Below, in pieces: positions 5,108-5,335 of a stretch of DNA of 5,335 nucleotides (the stretch's first letter is position 1; every line of letters starts with the position of its first letter). The notes under the pieces are model-generated. The model saw nothing but the letters and a program-made list of their open reading frames with translations, searched no databases and had not been told where the DNA came from. Source of the stretch: Paracoccaceae bacterium (lineage in GTDB: Bacteria > Pseudomonadota > Alphaproteobacteria > Rhodobacterales > Rhodobacteraceae); assembly GCA_024742655.1 (NCBI GenBank), contig JANSYB010000208.1:1-5335 (forward strand), written 5' to 3'. Position numbers and translations under genes: made by a program.

Positions 5108-5335
5108 TCAAAATCCGGCGCCCGGCATGCCGGGATACCAGGTTGTCCCTGCCAGCGGCACACGCGCCATGGCGGCGGCCTCGATCGTCAGGGCGGCCAG
5201 ATCCTCGGGCTCCAGGTGGTTGACATGGTTCTTGCCGCAGGCCCGCGCCAGCGTCTGCGCCTCCAGCGTCAGCACCTTGAGGTAGTTGCGCAGCTTGCGC
5301 CCCGCCTCGACCGGGTCCAGCCGCCTGGCCAGTTC
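5108..5335 (-). CDS. glxD: FMN-binding glutamate synthase family protein, C-terminal end (GlxD/MgsC-like), partial
   Basis: The last 75 codons and TGA stop of a gene that enters from the right edge. The visible sequence includes RKLRNYLKVLTLEA, LARACGKNHVNHLEPEDL (residues 30-46 or so of the fragment), LTIEAAAMARVPLAGTTWYPG (49-69) and ends in MPGAGF. This matches, from memory, the C-terminus of FMN-dependent glutamate synthase domain proteins such as GlxD or the N-methylglutamate synthase subunit MgsC. These carry out the amino transfer from glutamine or a gamma-glutamyl amide to an acceptor. The Fe-S and FMN-binding parts are outside the window. Being directly upstream of a type III GS gene supports the glx/mgs reading, since such genes are commonly neighbours. 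The fragment is too short to separate GlxD from MgsC. Confidence 0.82.
   Translation of the reverse strand, partial: ELARRLDPVEAGRKLRNYLKVLTLEAQTLARACGKNHVNHLEPEDLAALTIEAAAMARVPLAGTTWYPGMPGAGF

Noticed and set aside
5001..5285. 94-codon open frame on the plus strand at the right end
   Set aside because: It crosses the intergenic hairpin and is antisense to the partial glxD-like gene, whose C-terminal motif is recognisable. No support for a protein.

Overview
This window looks like chromosomal DNA from a GC-rich alphaproteobacterium, most likely Rhodobacterales (Roseobacter/Rhodobacteraceae type). The reasons are GC-rich codon use, a BolA/monothiol-glutaredoxin pair, a TAXI-type TRAP transporter with a fused permease, and a type III glutamine synthetase next to a GlxD/MgsC-like FMN-binding glutamate synthase protein. 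The assignment rests on recalled protein families and style, not on a database search.

Layout. On the plus strand, bolA (23-259) and grxD (292-654) form a two-gene iron-sulfur trafficking unit 32 nt apart. A convergent gap of 139 nt (655-793) holds several hairpins that could end transcription from both sides. Everything to the right is on the minus strand, read from right to left: the last 75 codons of a glxD/mgsC-like gene (5108-5335), a type III glutamine synthetase or gamma-glutamylmethylamide synthetase (3650-4984), a TAXI-family periplasmic binding protein (2581-3534), and a DctQ-DctM fused TRAP permease (794-2584). The last two overlap by 4 nt (GTGA).

How the genes fit together. GlxD/MgsC-like proteins plus a type III GS-family enzyme are the partners seen in the rhizobial glx-glnT cluster and in the mgsABC-gmaS part of the N-methylglutamate (methylamine) pathway. 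Here the slot after the GS gene is taken by a TAXI TRAP uptake system, not by the methylglutamate dehydrogenase genes found there in some methylotrophs. One reading is that the transporter imports a glutamate-related or amine-related compound that feeds this module. The substrate cannot be read from the sequence.

The most interesting non-coding signal is an 11-bp perfect inverted repeat (3540-3550 / 3573-3583) with a second 6-bp stem nested inside it, directly upstream of the TAXI gene. One arm contains the whole Shine-Dalgarno sequence, so a long transcript from the GS gene would fold with the ribosome site closed. A plausible sigma70-type promoter (TTGACC, 17 nt, CTTAAT) lies inside the same palindrome and would give a short transcript with the site open. 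Two more intergenic hairpins, at 3611-3633 and 5072-5100, follow the GS and glxD genes. No mobile element, CRISPR array, tRNA or rRNA was seen.
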